Assembly (NCBI RefSeq): GCF_019175385.1
Contig: NC_083339.1
Location: 46,157,330-46,221,329, forward strand
Reading direction: 5' to 3'
DNA from: Lycium barbarum
Taxonomy: Eukaryota; Streptophyta; Magnoliopsida; Solanales; Solanaceae
DNA length: 64,000 bases
Notes under the pieces: generated by a model
The model's input: the letters and a program-made list of their open reading frames with translations, nothing else
What the model was told of the DNA's origin: nothing
Database searches by the model: none
Translations under genes and position numbers: made by a program
Shown: piece after piece, positions 11,601 to 22,923 of the stretch
How the letters are laid out: each line of letters starts with the position of its first letter
Numbering within the stretch: the first letter of the stretch is position 1

Positions 11601-13140
11601 CGTTCGTAATCAATCCTCTAGCGTAACACTTCTTAACCTTTAACCCTTTTTGGTCAATCTTATCCTTAATACCTCACAAGCTGTCTTATCAATACATTCA
11701 TATTCGTCACAATTCTTCTTCCTCCGTACTTTTGTCTCAATCATACTATTACTTCTTCTAACTATAAACTCATCGTAATTTATCCCTACTTATCCGTTCA
11801 CTTGATACTTCAATAAAACGTTCTGTTAAGATTTGCCACCTTTTTCTAAGTCATCCCTTAGTGTCACAAGCCCTTCCAAATTATCCTAGCACTTCATCAA
11901 CAACACATGGAACACATGATCTAAGACAGCCCACAAGTTTGTGTTTTCCTTCTACAAAATCGATCTCCAATTAGTTGATTAAGAACTAATAAACTCAAGG
12001 ACATAAAGATATGGTAAAATGTTACCTCAAGAAAACAAGTGCGCTCAAACTCCAAGATTATGTCACTATGAAGCATCCTCCAAAACCACCACAGGAAGAA
12101 GGACTAGAATCCGACAAGCACCACGGGACTTCTAATGCTTGATTCACATAGTTTACCTTCAGATTTGTTCTTGGGTCATGAACGAACTATTTAGTTCATA
12201 AACTACTTGTTGTATGCTTTGTACTCTTCAAATAAAAGTGAAACATAATTGCTTGACGTTTTTGCTCTTCAACATGAGCTTTTTCTAAGGTAAAATGTGG
12301 CTGGAAAGTATTCTGGTCCGTTCAAATGAATTCCAAACATTGCTGCTCATATTTGCTTCTTCGAAATAAAATTTCCCAAATAAGAATGATGCCAATTACG
12401 GATGACATGGAGGGTATTTCTTAAAGCTTTAATCCAACATGATAAATTTACCCTATCGATATCGACCTCATAATTACTATTACTATCAATTCAACAGTTA
12501 ACTTTATTTCTCGGAGTCAGGCTTGCAACTTGGTCAAATCCTATTATTACTGTTGACACGACCTTTCAAGACATATTACGAAATTATATCTCATTCCCTT
12601 TTTATTTCTAGGAAAATTTTGGAAGAGTTTCCTCTGTATTTCTTACTATTTCAAAACCTGCACGCAGTAAATACAAACAATGCCTCACAGGGACAACATG
12701 TACATATATATTATATCGTGTCGTAGCCGCACAGGGCTCCCCATATCAATATCAGTATGAAACTGACGAACTTACCTCGTATGTCCAACTCAAATTGTAC
12801 CTGTTACACTTTCCTGTTTATTTTCCCTTTCAATCTTTAACTGCAGGTTTTAATCATACCTGCAACATTCACACTATATCTGACGTATATCCTGCTTACC
12901 GTTACTAATTCCTTCAGCTTCTTCTGTGCGCACCTTATAACTGAACTTATCAACAATATATATACATTCAATCCACTTTCTCACTATACTTACAATAACT
13001 TACCTTGATGATGACCAGTTTGCAATTCTGTATATGCAATTTCTGATAACGTAACCTCAATGAAATATTAGCCTATATAACTCCCAGTAGCATTATTTAC
13101 CTTCTCTTGTCGACACCACTATCCCACTGAAATCAAAGGT
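8633..13140 (-). other. Non-coding interior of H (purine-rich on sense strand)
   Basis: About 4.5 kb without a recognisable gene. The plus strand is strikingly pyrimidine-rich (CTT/TTC-rich), so the transcript would be purine-rich. Short ORFs here are on the antisense strand and have low-complexity composition. The sequence matches the interior of G (52963-56138) over its length with many substitutions. No protease, RT or integrase motif was found on either strand. Confidence 0.75.
12607..12694 (-). other. Conserved 3' interior module, H copy
   Basis: The reverse complement reads CTGTGAGGC, a TTTGTATTTACTGCG run, GTAAGAAATACAGAGGAAACTC and AAAATTTTCC. The same order occurs in D (39751-39840) and, more diverged, in I (59241-59320) and in E (33600-33685, between pol and PPT). 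Its function is unknown. Confidence 0.6.
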
Positions 13141-13329
13141 TAGTATACAAGGGATATCATTTCCTATCTCTTGGCTCTATCGCACGATCTAGAGTAAGAA
13201 GGAAAGGTAACATCCTAAATGTCCTGTAGCTTCCTGTTCATAGATGTGGTGCACAACACACCGATAAACAAGACTCTACTAGACACGGTCTGCAGACACT
13301 CCGAGGATGAACTGCTCTGCTACCACTTT
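13141..13329 (-). other. Leader of H: PBS and leader hairpin
   Basis: The PBS reads TGGTAGCAGAGC on the minus strand (13314-13325), one mismatch from the tRNA-Met consensus, four bases from the LTR. Further in is GTGTCTAGTAGAGTCTTGTTTAT and a hairpin with arms 13264-13272 and 13233-13241 whose apical part contains the palindrome GTGCAC (13249-13254). The leader matches those of C, D and E although H lacks pol. A packaging or dimerisation role is inferred. Confidence 0.75.
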
Positions 13330-15783
13330 TGTCACGACCCAACCCCCTGGGCCTTGACTAGTGCCCGAGCTGGACACTCGTATACATACCTGTTAGATAT
13401 AGTCAAACTGAATCTAAGAACAATATGGAAACTTGAAAAAGAACTCCAAAGGTTCATAACGTCATCATACGTATATATCCAGATAACCTGTCTCCTGAGG
13501 AGTCACAACTGATCAAATCATAATATGATACGTAAGCCGACAAGGCTGCCACTACATATCAATACCATAAGCAAGCCGACAAGGCTGCCACTACAGACGA
13601 ACATATCCATAGCACATCTTATAGACACAGCCGAACAAAACGTATACACAACCCACACATATGTCTACAGACCTCTAAGAGTACAAGAGTGAAATATGAC
13701 GGGACAGGGCCCCACCGTACCCCTGAATATATATATAAGTCTATATAGAAGATCTGCACCAAAATATCTGGGCTCCGAAACAATGGAGCTCTCCAAACAG
13801 CTAAGCAGAAGTCCTAAGCTGGAGGATCACCAAATCGAGTATCTGTACCTGCGGGCATGAAACACAGCCCACCGAAGAAAGGGGGTCAGTACGAGATATG
13901 TACTGAGTATATAAAGCATGAAATACAATAAAGAGGGTAATGACTGAAATAGAGATTACAGGAGACAAGTATGACAATCAGAGATACCAATACAGTGCCT
14001 TATGAATGTAAATCATGCATATCAATATCATATATCATAGCCGGCCCATCATGGGACTCGGTGAAAGATATATTGAGGCATGCACGAGCAGAGTAGTGAG
14101 CAACCATATACAAACTATGTTATATCTGAGACTCGATAGAATAATCAAAATGAACTATCATTTGAAAATCAAGACAATAATCATATCAAGTACCCTTCGA
14201 ATGTCACAATGGATTATATCAAAATAGGACGCCTGAAATCATAGGCACGTATTAGGACATAATAAAATAAGTCTTGGGAATCAAGAACATTAGCCATCCT
14301 AGTGTCTCTAAGAATAGGAGATTCTTTGGAGTTATATACACGTCGTTTGTTTGTTTCATCAAGATCATGCCAAAAAGAAGGAAGGGTTAGCTTTACATAC
14401 TTTACGTCGTCCAAGGAACTCAACTTAATCACGAACTTTTCACAATTAGTATGCCAAACCTATAATCGTAAGAATATGCACGTGACTTAAGAAGGCTTTC
14501 GTATATCATATATATTAATAAATAACTTAATTCTAAAACGAAACGAGCAGCATCTCCCCTATATCATTAGTATCTCCCAATTCGGTATATCACCACAACA
14601 GCCCAACAACAATAAATAAATCTCAAAAACAGAACAATATACTTAATTTACTACAACAATCCATCCAATATATATCCTTAAAATCAATCCCTTAAACCTA
14701 TCTTTATTTCTAATGGAATTTCGATAGCATTTCCTTTCTATTCTGAACAATCCCAATACCTCAATTCAGCTAACAAACCATTAATATCAACATTAACAAA
14801 AATACCTAACATTTATCCACAACAATCTAACTAAATCCACCAAAGAATCCATCCAAATCAACACCTAATCCCCAACTACTTAATACAACATATACGACAA
14901 TTACATCAACATTTTCAACATTCTAATCCGCTAAATCTATCAATAAAAATGTAAATAACATCACAGACAACTTAAACATCCCTTATGTAGTCCATAACCA
15001 CGAAATCAACACCATCCAAAGCTAATTTTTGGTTCAAAACGACGACAATAATTCTTTCTTCACTTCACTCTTCACGGGCCTCGGGATTTGGGGCCTCGAA
15101 CTTGATCAAACTCTCACTTTCTCTCTCCAATCTCTCCTCCCTCTCTCTCTAACCTTCCATAAGCTTGCTGAACTTTATATCACATTATCATGTTGCTTAT
15201 GACTTGTTTGGAGTCTATTTATGGTGACAAAGGGCGGTGGAGTGGTCCTGCCACGTGTCCACCATGTGTCAGGCTCTCTACTTGCGGCCAGCCCCTTTGT
15301 TCAGTAAAACAGTAATATCTCTTGATTCCGATTTCGAATAAATTCCCCCGACCTATGGTTCGAAAGCTAATTCAATTATCTACAACTTTAATTTTAGGAG
15401 TTTTCCCAAATTCCAAAATAATTATCGGGTTATGGTCTCCCGAAGTCAGATCACCCGAAAACGTAACTTAAAAATATCTTTTTGGAGGGCTTACACTTGG
15501 ATTTGGCTCAAGGGTCCTTCTTGAGTTGTATTTAACATCACATACATTGTCCATATAAATAATCATATGTCCTTTATAAAAATCCCATCATGTGGGCCCC
15601 ACCTCAGCTTACGGTTGTGAGGGCTATATATCTTTTAACATATCATTACAAATATCATACTCGTGCTATCCTTATGCTACTACAGTAGAATTTCATTCTT
15701 TATACTTGTAATATTTGCTCCTCCTCGAGCTCACATTAAGCCGTCTGTAGCCTTAGTAACACGAAATTTTTTGGGGTGTAACA
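13330..15783 (-). repeat. Element H 5' LTR
   Basis: TGTCACGACCC at 13330 to GGTGTAACA at 15783 (plus strand). It is 185 bp shorter than its partner, mostly because one tandem block between two GGACTCGGTGAA repeats is missing and the TA run is shorter. Box 1 is at about 13847-13895 and box 2 at about 14366-14405. Confidence 0.92.
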
Positions 15784-16326
15784 CCTTAGCTTTTGAAGAA
15801 GAAGATTGGTTCTAGGGTTTCTTCAAGGTTGTCAAGCTTAGGAAGTTGGAGTTGAAGTTGATCCTTAGAATCTTAGACCCCTCAAGGTATGTAAATGGTC
15901 TCTACCCTTGTATTTAAGTTAATTATCGAGAGTTTTAGTGGTTTAAGTGAAGAGAGGATACTTATGGAAGTGGTAAATAAATGAAGGGTAAGATAGTGAT
16001 TTGGGGCTATTTTAAGAGATGATTGGGAATGGTTAGTAAACGAGGTAAATCGTCTAATTATGGCCTACGTTATCCTGATTGTAGACTTACAAGTTCGAGG
16101 AGTAGAAGTTAGACGATTGGAGATATTCTAATGTATGTTAAGTTTATCATTTCTTTCTTTTGGCATGATCTTATGGTGTGAGCTAACAAGCGAGTAATTG
16201 AGTGTCTGTATTACTTTACTCTTAGAAGCATTAGGAGTACTTCAGTCTTTGATGTTCCTGTACCCCGTTGATGATTGTCGCTTCTGTTCATGGGTCCAAC
16301 TCTATGTGTACAGTTTATGCATGCAT

Positions 16327-16329
<3 letters not shown>

Positions 16330-16399
<70 letters not shown>
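16330..16399. repeat. (TA)n microsatellite, about 35 units
   Basis: A pure TA run of about 70 bases. Open frames across it on both strands are only repeat translation (YIYIYI). Confidence 0.95.
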
Positions 16400-16401
<2 letters not shown>

Positions 16402-16518
16402 ACCTGTGACCAGAAGACGTTATATATGCGAATGTTAGATGCATAACCGGTATGGGATGAGGGAAGGGGTTATATACGCATTACCACCTGATCAACTTCG
16501 CATAGTGATGATGATGAT

Positions 16519-16600
16519 GTTATATGGCTCGGGTCGTACGTTCCTCGGCACTTTTATATGGGATATGGATCGGGCTGAACGTTCCTCAGCACTATGACCT
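16519..16600 (+). repeat. Tandem CGGGYCG..CGTTCCTCGGCA units in C LTR
   Basis: Two units of about 40 bp (GGCTCGGGTCGTACGTTCC and GGATCGGGCTGAACGTTCC). The reverse complement of the same unit occurs three times in F (31044-31170). Tandem GGGCCGGG-type units occupy the same place, between box 2 and box 1, in H, D, G and I. Confidence 0.7.
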
Positions 16601-16601
16601 A

Positions 16602-16603
<2 letters not shown>

Positions 16604-16654
<51 letters not shown>
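16604..16654. repeat. (TA)n microsatellite
   Basis: A pure AT run of about 50 bases, close to the longer one upstream. Confidence 0.95.
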
Positions 16655-16657
<3 letters not shown>

Positions 16658-17347
16658 CATGATTATCATTGAGAGCATGCATATTATGCGCCCACTGAGG
16701 CATTGTTAGTTATACAGATTTATGCAGATACTAGTTCATACAAATATATGCAGATAGTCATTTCAATTTATGATTTCAGATTTTATTCATGAGTCCTGTA
16801 TATATACATGTTGTTCTTATGACTTACCTACACAGTACATTATCCGTACTGACTCCCCATTGCTCGGGGGGCTGCATTCATGCCCGCAGGTTCAGGTAGA
16901 CCGACAGGTGGTCCAGTTCAATAGGACCTCTATACCCAGCAGTGGTCAGTGTGCTTCCTTTGAACCGGAGTTGCAGGCAATTTTGGTATGCGACCGTTTT
17001 GAGATGTATATGCATATGGGTATGACGGGGCCCTGTCCCGTCCTTTCTACAACTTTTATTCCAGAAGAGGTCTATAGACAGTTGTATGTTTTACTCAGAT
17101 GATGTAGCCTCGTTGGCTTCTATTCTTTTGTGTACAGTATATGTAGCAGCCTAGCTGGCTAGCACTCTTCCTTCTGTATGTATATGTGTATATAGATTTT
17201 ACAAAGTTACGATGTCACCCTGTTTATGAGATCAATTTAATTCACTTGTGGGCCCTTGTTGCTCAGTAATGTTCAGATATGTGTACAGGGGTGTTTGGTC
17301 GCTAGTGGTCAGACACTCGTCATGATTCATCGATTTGGGTCGTGATA

Positions 17348-17549
17348 GAAGTGGTATCAGAGAAGTTCCGTCCTAGGGTTTTCAACAGACCATGTCTAGT
17401 AGAGTCTTGTTTATGGGTGTGTTGTGCACCACACTTATAAACAGGAGGCTACACGACATTTAGGATGATGTGATTCTTTCTCTCTTAGATCATGCAATAG
17501 AGCCATGTGTTAAGCGTTCGCTTTCTGATACTTTGTTCTGATTTCAACG
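17348..17549 (+). other. Leader of C: PBS and leader hairpin
   Basis: The PBS TGGTATCAGAG is at 17352-17362. About 45 bases further on, arms CTTGTTTAT (17406-17414) and ATAAACAGG (17437-17445) enclose a second stem GTGTG/CACAC (17417-17421 with 17430-17434) and a loop with the palindrome GTGCAC (17424-17429). The gag start follows at 17550. Confidence 0.8.
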
Positions 17550-17803
17550 ATGCCTCACAAGAAAGCTACAGCTGCCCAGAAAGGCAAAGGAGTGTCACCT
17601 AGCGGGCCACTAGTACTCGAGATGAGATTCAGAGTGAGAGTCCATCTCAGACTTCACATACCCCTCCTCCAGCACCTGCCCCAGCTCCTCGTCCAGATGC
17701 ACCGAACCAGGATGTGCGGGATGCAGTACAGTTATTGACTAGACAGGTAGCCACTCAGGGTTAGCGGTAGGGGGTTGGTGTTGATCATGCAGACCGAGTG
17801 AGT
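17550..17803 (+). pseudogene. gag: gag pseudogene of C, N-terminal part
   Basis: It begins MPHKKATAAQKGKG, clearly related to the MPPMGSATAAQKG start of E. A frame change at about 17610-17630 replaces the expected sequence, and the correct frame then reads a QGQRQGVGVDHADRVS-like stretch up to the B insertion at 17804. The last five bases (TGAGT) are the target duplication. The protein continues at 26764. Confidence 0.75.
17799..17803. repeat. Target-site duplication of B (TGAGT; right copy TGGGT)
   Basis: TGAGT precedes the 5' LTR and TGGGT (26759-26763) follows the 3' LTR, a 4/5 match as expected for an older insertion. Removing B and one copy restores continuous gag reading (DRVS then SARVKTF) in C. 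Confidence 0.8.
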
Positions 17804-20175
17804 TGTTACACCCCGAATTTTATATAAGCTAACTCTTGAATTTTTGATTGACAATATCTTGATAGTAAGGGTATATTTTACTTCGCACTTCCTTAATGTG
17901 AACTTGACGATATTTGAAACTTGTTTGAAGTATTATGGTGTAGTTATATAAACTACTCCGACTATGACTATCTTAGTAATTTATTAAATGGATTAGATAT
18001 ATATATATATACACATACATATATAAAAGTGGGCAGCCCCCACCCCCCTCCCTTTTTTTTCATCCTTATCCCAAGTAAGATATAAAACCTTTTGGCTCTT
18101 ATCCTCTTCACCACCCCCCAATTTCGTTTTTCTCCAAGGAAATAAAACACCAAAACCTCTCTCGTATCATAATATTCATCCTCTAAATCAATCATTAAGA
18201 CTTGCTTTGGTTGAGCCCCAAACAACTCTACGCGATTGAGGTAAGTTACAAACCCATTTTTGAACTGGACTGTTGTTAGTGTTTTCAGCATAATCCTTTG
18301 TATAAAGCTCAGTTTTAAGTGATTAAATATATTATGGAAAGCTATTTAATAGAGCTACATCTTTCATTTAGGCTCCAAAACCCAGTTTTGCTTGTATTTA
18401 CTCGAAAAGAGGTGACGAAGTACAGGGCAGGTGCTGCCCAGATTTTGGTTTTGCAAACCCTACATGTACTATTGTTAGTATTTTGAGCATATATTGTATT
18501 AAAAAACTACTGTAGGAGTGATTTAAATTTATCTGATACCCCAAGACATGTATCTACAACTTAGATTAAGGCCACAAAGCCTATTTTTGCCGTTTACCCC
18601 TTTGAAACTGAACCACAATGCAAGATAATAGTATTGTCCAGAATTCCTGTTTTGATAGTTTATGGTGATTTTCACTGATTTCATGTTTAGTTTCGACGTA
18701 CTGAAACCATTGAACTTAAGTAGATATTTGATTATGTATTTAAGGTACATATGCTCTATTACAAGCTAAGAGGAATTGTTTGACGAAGTGGACTTTGATT
18801 GGTCTATGGCGTAGAGGATTTGAACTGCTCGAGTTGTGGTAGAACTTGTTATGTGGTAAAACGCCAAGGTTTGTGTATAAACTTGAACTCGGAATATCTT
18901 GATTTTCGGGAAGTTTTGAAGTATCTTGAGGGGTTGTTTCCTTACTCTTCATCTTATATCTTTGTGTGGTTATTATCTCAAGCATTACAAAACTTTCGCT
19001 AAATCGCCCAGTTATACGAATTGCTTGATTATTTCGCATTCTTGTTGGAACTATGTCCTTTTTGTTACGGTGACTTTGTCACCGATATCGGTATGCCTCT
19101 TGATTCGGATATTGCCCATCTTGACTTTGGATTTACATTTCGTCTTGATGATGGATTTTCATCCTTTTTTTAGTACGAGTGGAAAGACACTTTCCACATG
19201 GCTCTTGAATCTCTTGATTATTGGGTGAAGACCTTTCTTGATTTGGGGCTTCGGTCCATCATGATATTGATTATGCTTGGTGTGATGGCATGATGTACTT
19301 ATTGGGTGAAATTGGTTATTTGACAGACTCTCTTGAATTGAATTATAAGCTTTCTTGACACTTGAGCCTTCGAATATTGATATTGATATTTTGAAACTCT
19401 TCAAGGTTTGGTATTTGATACTTTCGATATACTGGGTTACTTGATTTATTTTTATCTCATTGAGCTACCTAAATGGCTCCAAGCTCAAAGTTTATACACT
19501 ATTAAGCTTTATGCTTAGCAATAGATGTTTTCTATCGTAGGTAATGTACGGGAAGATATTTGAAGATGGCCATTTGGAGTAGACTTTTTGGGAGCCTTAG
19601 TGAAGATCACATTTGCATATGCATCCAGGTCCTGTAAAATTTTGGGGACTTTTACATGATCCATAGGTAACACTTACGTATGAAATTCTGGCGGGTTGTT
19701 TGACACAAGACCATATGCTTGTACCTTGAACTTGGTGACTTGTTTTGCTATTTTAGGGTGTGCTTTCAACCCAAGTCATGCCATGTACTTGGTTTACATT
19801 TTGCGTTGTAATTATGTACAAAGGAAGATACTAGTTTACGTGATAATCGCAAGTTTGAGTTTCGTGTAACTTATGGACCCGCAGTAGTGTTGATATTAAA
19901 ATATAATTTCAAAACGAAGTTTCTTAAATATGTTGACTATTTGAGAAGGGCATTACCATTTTAAATTGATAGTATGATATTGTATTTCATCTAAGAAATT
20001 TTTCAAAGGGTACAATGGGAAAAAAATGTCTCACTTTCTACCCTTTTTTGCATGGGCCTATTTCCCCTATTAAATATTTTTGTGAATATCTTTTGGCCTA
20101 AATTTCTTCTAAACGTTGTAAGTGTGGAATTAGCTTTTGTTTCATAAGTGGAATCCTCCCTAAGGGGATGCCACA
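17804..20175 (+). repeat. Element B 5' LTR
   Basis: TGTTACACCCCG at 17804 to ATGCCACA at 20175. TATA box 18022-18028, donor GAG|GTAAGT with G at 18241, and acceptor-like TCTATCGTAG ending 19540. It is nearly identical to the LTR of A but clearly diverged from its own 3' LTR. Confidence 0.92.
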
Positions 20176-20180
20176 AGTTT

Positions 20181-20192
20181 TGGTATCAGAGC
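20181..20192 (+). other. Primer-binding site of B (initiator tRNA-Met)
   Basis: TGGTATCAGAGC follows the LTR after five bases (AGTTT). The leader that follows lacks the GTGTCTAGTAGAG hairpin of the C/D/E/H group, so B belongs to a different family. Confidence 0.92.
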
Positions 20193-20337
20193 CTAGGTTT
20201 GTGATTCTAGGACTTTTGTTGTTACTTGTTGGTATACTTGTTCCTTTTTTTAACATGTTCTGTTGAGTGTATTGGGCATATGCATCATGTACACGTCTCT
20301 AATGCAATGTGATCTTCCCTTATGGAGGAATTAAGTT

Positions 20338-20841
20338 ATGGCCTTTTCTTCCTCTAATAGACCTATGGAAGCCGCTCGTAAGGGTTTAAATAACTCTAAA
20401 GCCCAACCTCACTTACAAGAAGGGGTTGGAGAACAGATTTCTGATTCTAATCTTCCTTATACTAGTGGATCTGAATTGGAAAATAATCAGGGTATAAGAG
20501 TTGGGCCACATCCTCAAATGAGTCATAGTACTAGTGCTGTTGATCCTCCTTTTCAACAAATGGCTGATTTCATTCGTCGCATGGCTAGAAGAATGCCCGA
20601 CCCTAATGAAATGAACTTTGAGAAAATGAGAAAAATGGGTGGAGTTGTGTTTGAAGGCACTGTTGGTACTACGGATGCCGAGTAGTGGTTGGAGCGCATG
20701 GAAAGAGTATTTGAGTAATTAGAGTGTTCAGATGCTGCCAAATTTAAGTAAGTTGTCTCACTGTTACAAAAAGATGCTTATGACTGGTGGGTAAGTGTAC
20801 CGAATGCCAAGGAAAAACCTCATGTTCTTACTGGTGGGTAA
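20338..20841 (+). pseudogene. gag: gag pseudogene, element B
   Basis: The first 115 codons are open to a TAG at 20683. Further stops occur at about 20716, 20748 and later. Capsid-like residues (WLERMERVF, AYDWWVSV) continue after the first stop. The zinc-knuckle part is absent. A 15-bp direct repeat at about 20783 and 20829 flanks the shortened segment, suggesting deletion by slippage or recombination. It is identical in structure to A. Confidence 0.8.
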
Positions 20842-21473
20842 GTGAAGGATTTTCCTAATCCTAACCCTACTTCTTCTCCGTGTATGGAAGGCTTAGTTCA
20901 GAAACCTATTACCACTCCTTCTCAAGGGAATAGAGGTGCAAGATCTAGAAACACACACGCAACAGGTGCAGGTGGAGCCAATCAAGCTAGTGGATCAAGA
21001 GCTACAACACGAGCTTATGCTATGAGACAGAGGGATGACCAAGATGGAGCACATGTGGTTATTGGTAAATTTCACTTATTTGGTTTATGTGTTGTTAAAT
21101 TATTTGATCTTGGTTTTACACATTTCTATGTTTCCTCATCATTGGTTTTTCCTAAAATGTGAAATCTGTGAGACTTGATTGTGGTGTGCTTGTCCAAAGT
21201 CCTTTGGGTCAACAGGTTGTTTGTAATCAAATCTATCGAGGTTGTCCCTTGGTGATTCAAAATCTAGTCTTCCCTGCTGATTTGATTGAAATGACTTTTC
21301 GAGACTATGATGTCATCATGGGTATGGATTGGTTTCATAGATACCATGCGGTAGTTGACTGTAGGTCAAAGCATGTGACCTTTAGAGCTCCTTTATTTTC
21401 AAACATCATTGGTCAAGGTGAAAGATCATTGACATCAAATATTATCTTCGGTTGTGGCAAGAAAGATGGTTAG
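20842..21473 (+). pseudogene. Protease pseudogene, element B
   Basis: The gag tail is followed by protease with LFDLGFT at the active site and a stop/frame change around 21157-21162. The conserved flap-proximal region [19 protein letters not shown] is intact in the second frame. Proteolytic activity is unlikely. Confidence 0.8.
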
Positions 21474-22537
21474 TAAGGGTTGTGAAGCTTATCTTACTCA
21501 TATATTTGATACACACCTGGAAAGTCCAAGCCTTAAGGATATACTAGTTGTATGTGAATTTTCTGATGTTTTCCCTGAAAATCATGGTGGATTACCCCCC
21601 CAAAAAGGGAAGTTGAATTTCCTATAGAGGTTGTTCCTGGAACTACTCCTATTTCTTTAACTCCTTATCGAATGACTCCAGCAGAATTGAAGGAGTTGAA
21701 AATTCAATTGCAAGAACTTCTTGAGAAAGGTTTTATTTGCCCAAGTGTTTCTCCCTGGGGAGCTCCTATTTTATTTGTGAAAAAGAAAGATTGAACTCTT
21801 AGGCTTTGTATTGATTACCGGCAATTGAACAAGGTAACAATTCAAAATAGATATTCACTGCCAAGGATTGATGATTTATTTGACCAGCTAAAGGGTTATA
21901 GGTTGTTCTAAAGAAATTGACTTGAGGTCTGGGTATTACCAACTGCGAGTAAGTGAGCAAAGATGTCCCAAAAACTGCCTTTAGGACTCGATATGGTCAT
22001 TATGAATTTTTGATGACGCCATTCGGGTTGACGAATGCTCCTGCGACATTCATGGATCTAATGAATCGTGTGTTTAAGCCTTATCTTGATAAATTTGTGG
22101 TGGTATTTATAGATGATATTTTAATATATTCCAAGAATAGTGAAAATCATGAAAAGCATCTCCGGATTGTTTTGCAAATTTGGGAAGAGAAAAGGCTTTA
22201 TGCTATGCTTTCCAAATGTGAAATTTGGCTTGGTGAAGTGGCTTTTCTGGGACATGTTGTGTCAGCTGAAGGTGTGAAGGTGGATCCTAGTAAGATTCAA
22301 GCTATTATTGAATGGAAACCTCCTAAAAGTCCAACTGAAATAAGAAGTTTCTTGGGCTTAGCGGGATACTATAGAAGGTTTGTCAAAGGATTATCCATTA
22401 TGGCCTCTCCTTTGACTAAACTCTTGAGGAAGGATGTAAAGTTCGTATGGGATGACAAATGCCAAGAGAGCTTTGAAAAGCGCAAATCCTTATTGACACA
22501 AGCTCCTATACTTAAACTGAAGGGAAAGAGTATGTGA
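21474..22537 (+). pseudogene. Reverse transcriptase pseudogene, element B
   Basis: The linker and first RT motifs ([24 protein letters not shown] stop at 21792; [13 protein letters not shown]) are followed by a frame break around 21905-21935 at the catalytic motif A. An open 194-codon stretch (from 21953) has [29 protein letters not shown] with the double Asp, and [12 protein letters not shown] further frame change at 22537 leads into RNase H. Confidence 0.85.
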
Positions 22538-22923
22538 TATATAGTGATGCTTCTCATCATGGTTTGGGTGGTGTCCTGATGCAGGAAGGGAAAGTGCTTG
22601 CGTATGCCTCTCAAAAATTGAAACCACATGAATTGAACTATCCTACTCATGACCTTGAGCTCGCTACCATATTGTTTGCTTTTAAAATTTGGAGGTATTA
22701 CTTATATGGCGAAAAGTGTAACATATGTACTGATCACAAGAGTTTGAAGTACTTAGGTACACAGAAAGAGCTGAATTTCAGACAACGTAGATGGCTTGAA
22801 CTCATTAAAGATTATGACTGTATCATTGACTATCATTCGAGTAAAGCCAATGTCGTTACAGATGCTCTAAGTCGCAAAGCTTATGCTAGTTTGTCTCTAA
22901 GTTCTTTGGCTGTATTTCTTTAA
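22534..22923 (+). pseudogene. RNase H domain, element B
   Basis: A 129-codon open stretch with the RNase H landmarks: [13 protein letters not shown] (first Asp), [22 protein letters not shown] (Glu), [11 protein letters not shown] (Asp) and [11 protein letters not shown] (last Asp). All four acidic positions are present, so this domain looks structurally intact, though its frame is broken from RT upstream and it ends in a stop at 22921. Confidence 0.85.

Larger units (their letters stand above)
5958..15783 (-). mobile_element. Element H: non-autonomous LTR retrotransposon
   Basis: A complete element, 9.8 kb, inserted in the 5' LTR of C. It has LTRs at 5958-8596 and 13330-15783, a PBS at 13314-13325 and a PPT after 8596, all read on the minus strand. 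The 4.7-kb interior has no gag or pol similarity that I can see and no long ORF on the sense strand. Its leader and 3' end match those of autonomous elements C and E, so it looks like a large retrotransposon derivative dependent on proteins made elsewhere. The two LTRs differ by a few percent plus one indel of about 145 bp. Confidence 0.9.
15784..17347 (+). repeat. Element C 5' LTR, second segment (R/U5)
   Basis: Starts with the second CCTTA copy and ends GGGTCGTGATA at 17347, four bases before the PBS. It carries a donor-like CTCAAG|GTATGT (G at 15887), LTR box 2 at about 16131-16170 and box 1 (CCCC...GGGGGGCTGC and CATGCCCGCAGGT) at about 16845-16896. Two large TA microsatellites and a short tandem repeat lie between the boxes. 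Confidence 0.85.

Noticed and set aside
16198..16446. ORFs with long YIYIYI runs on both strands
   Set aside because: Translation of a (TA)n microsatellite.
17550..17738. Stand-alone 62-codon gene
   Set aside because: It is the frameshifted N-terminus of C gag, continued at 26764 beyond the B insertion.
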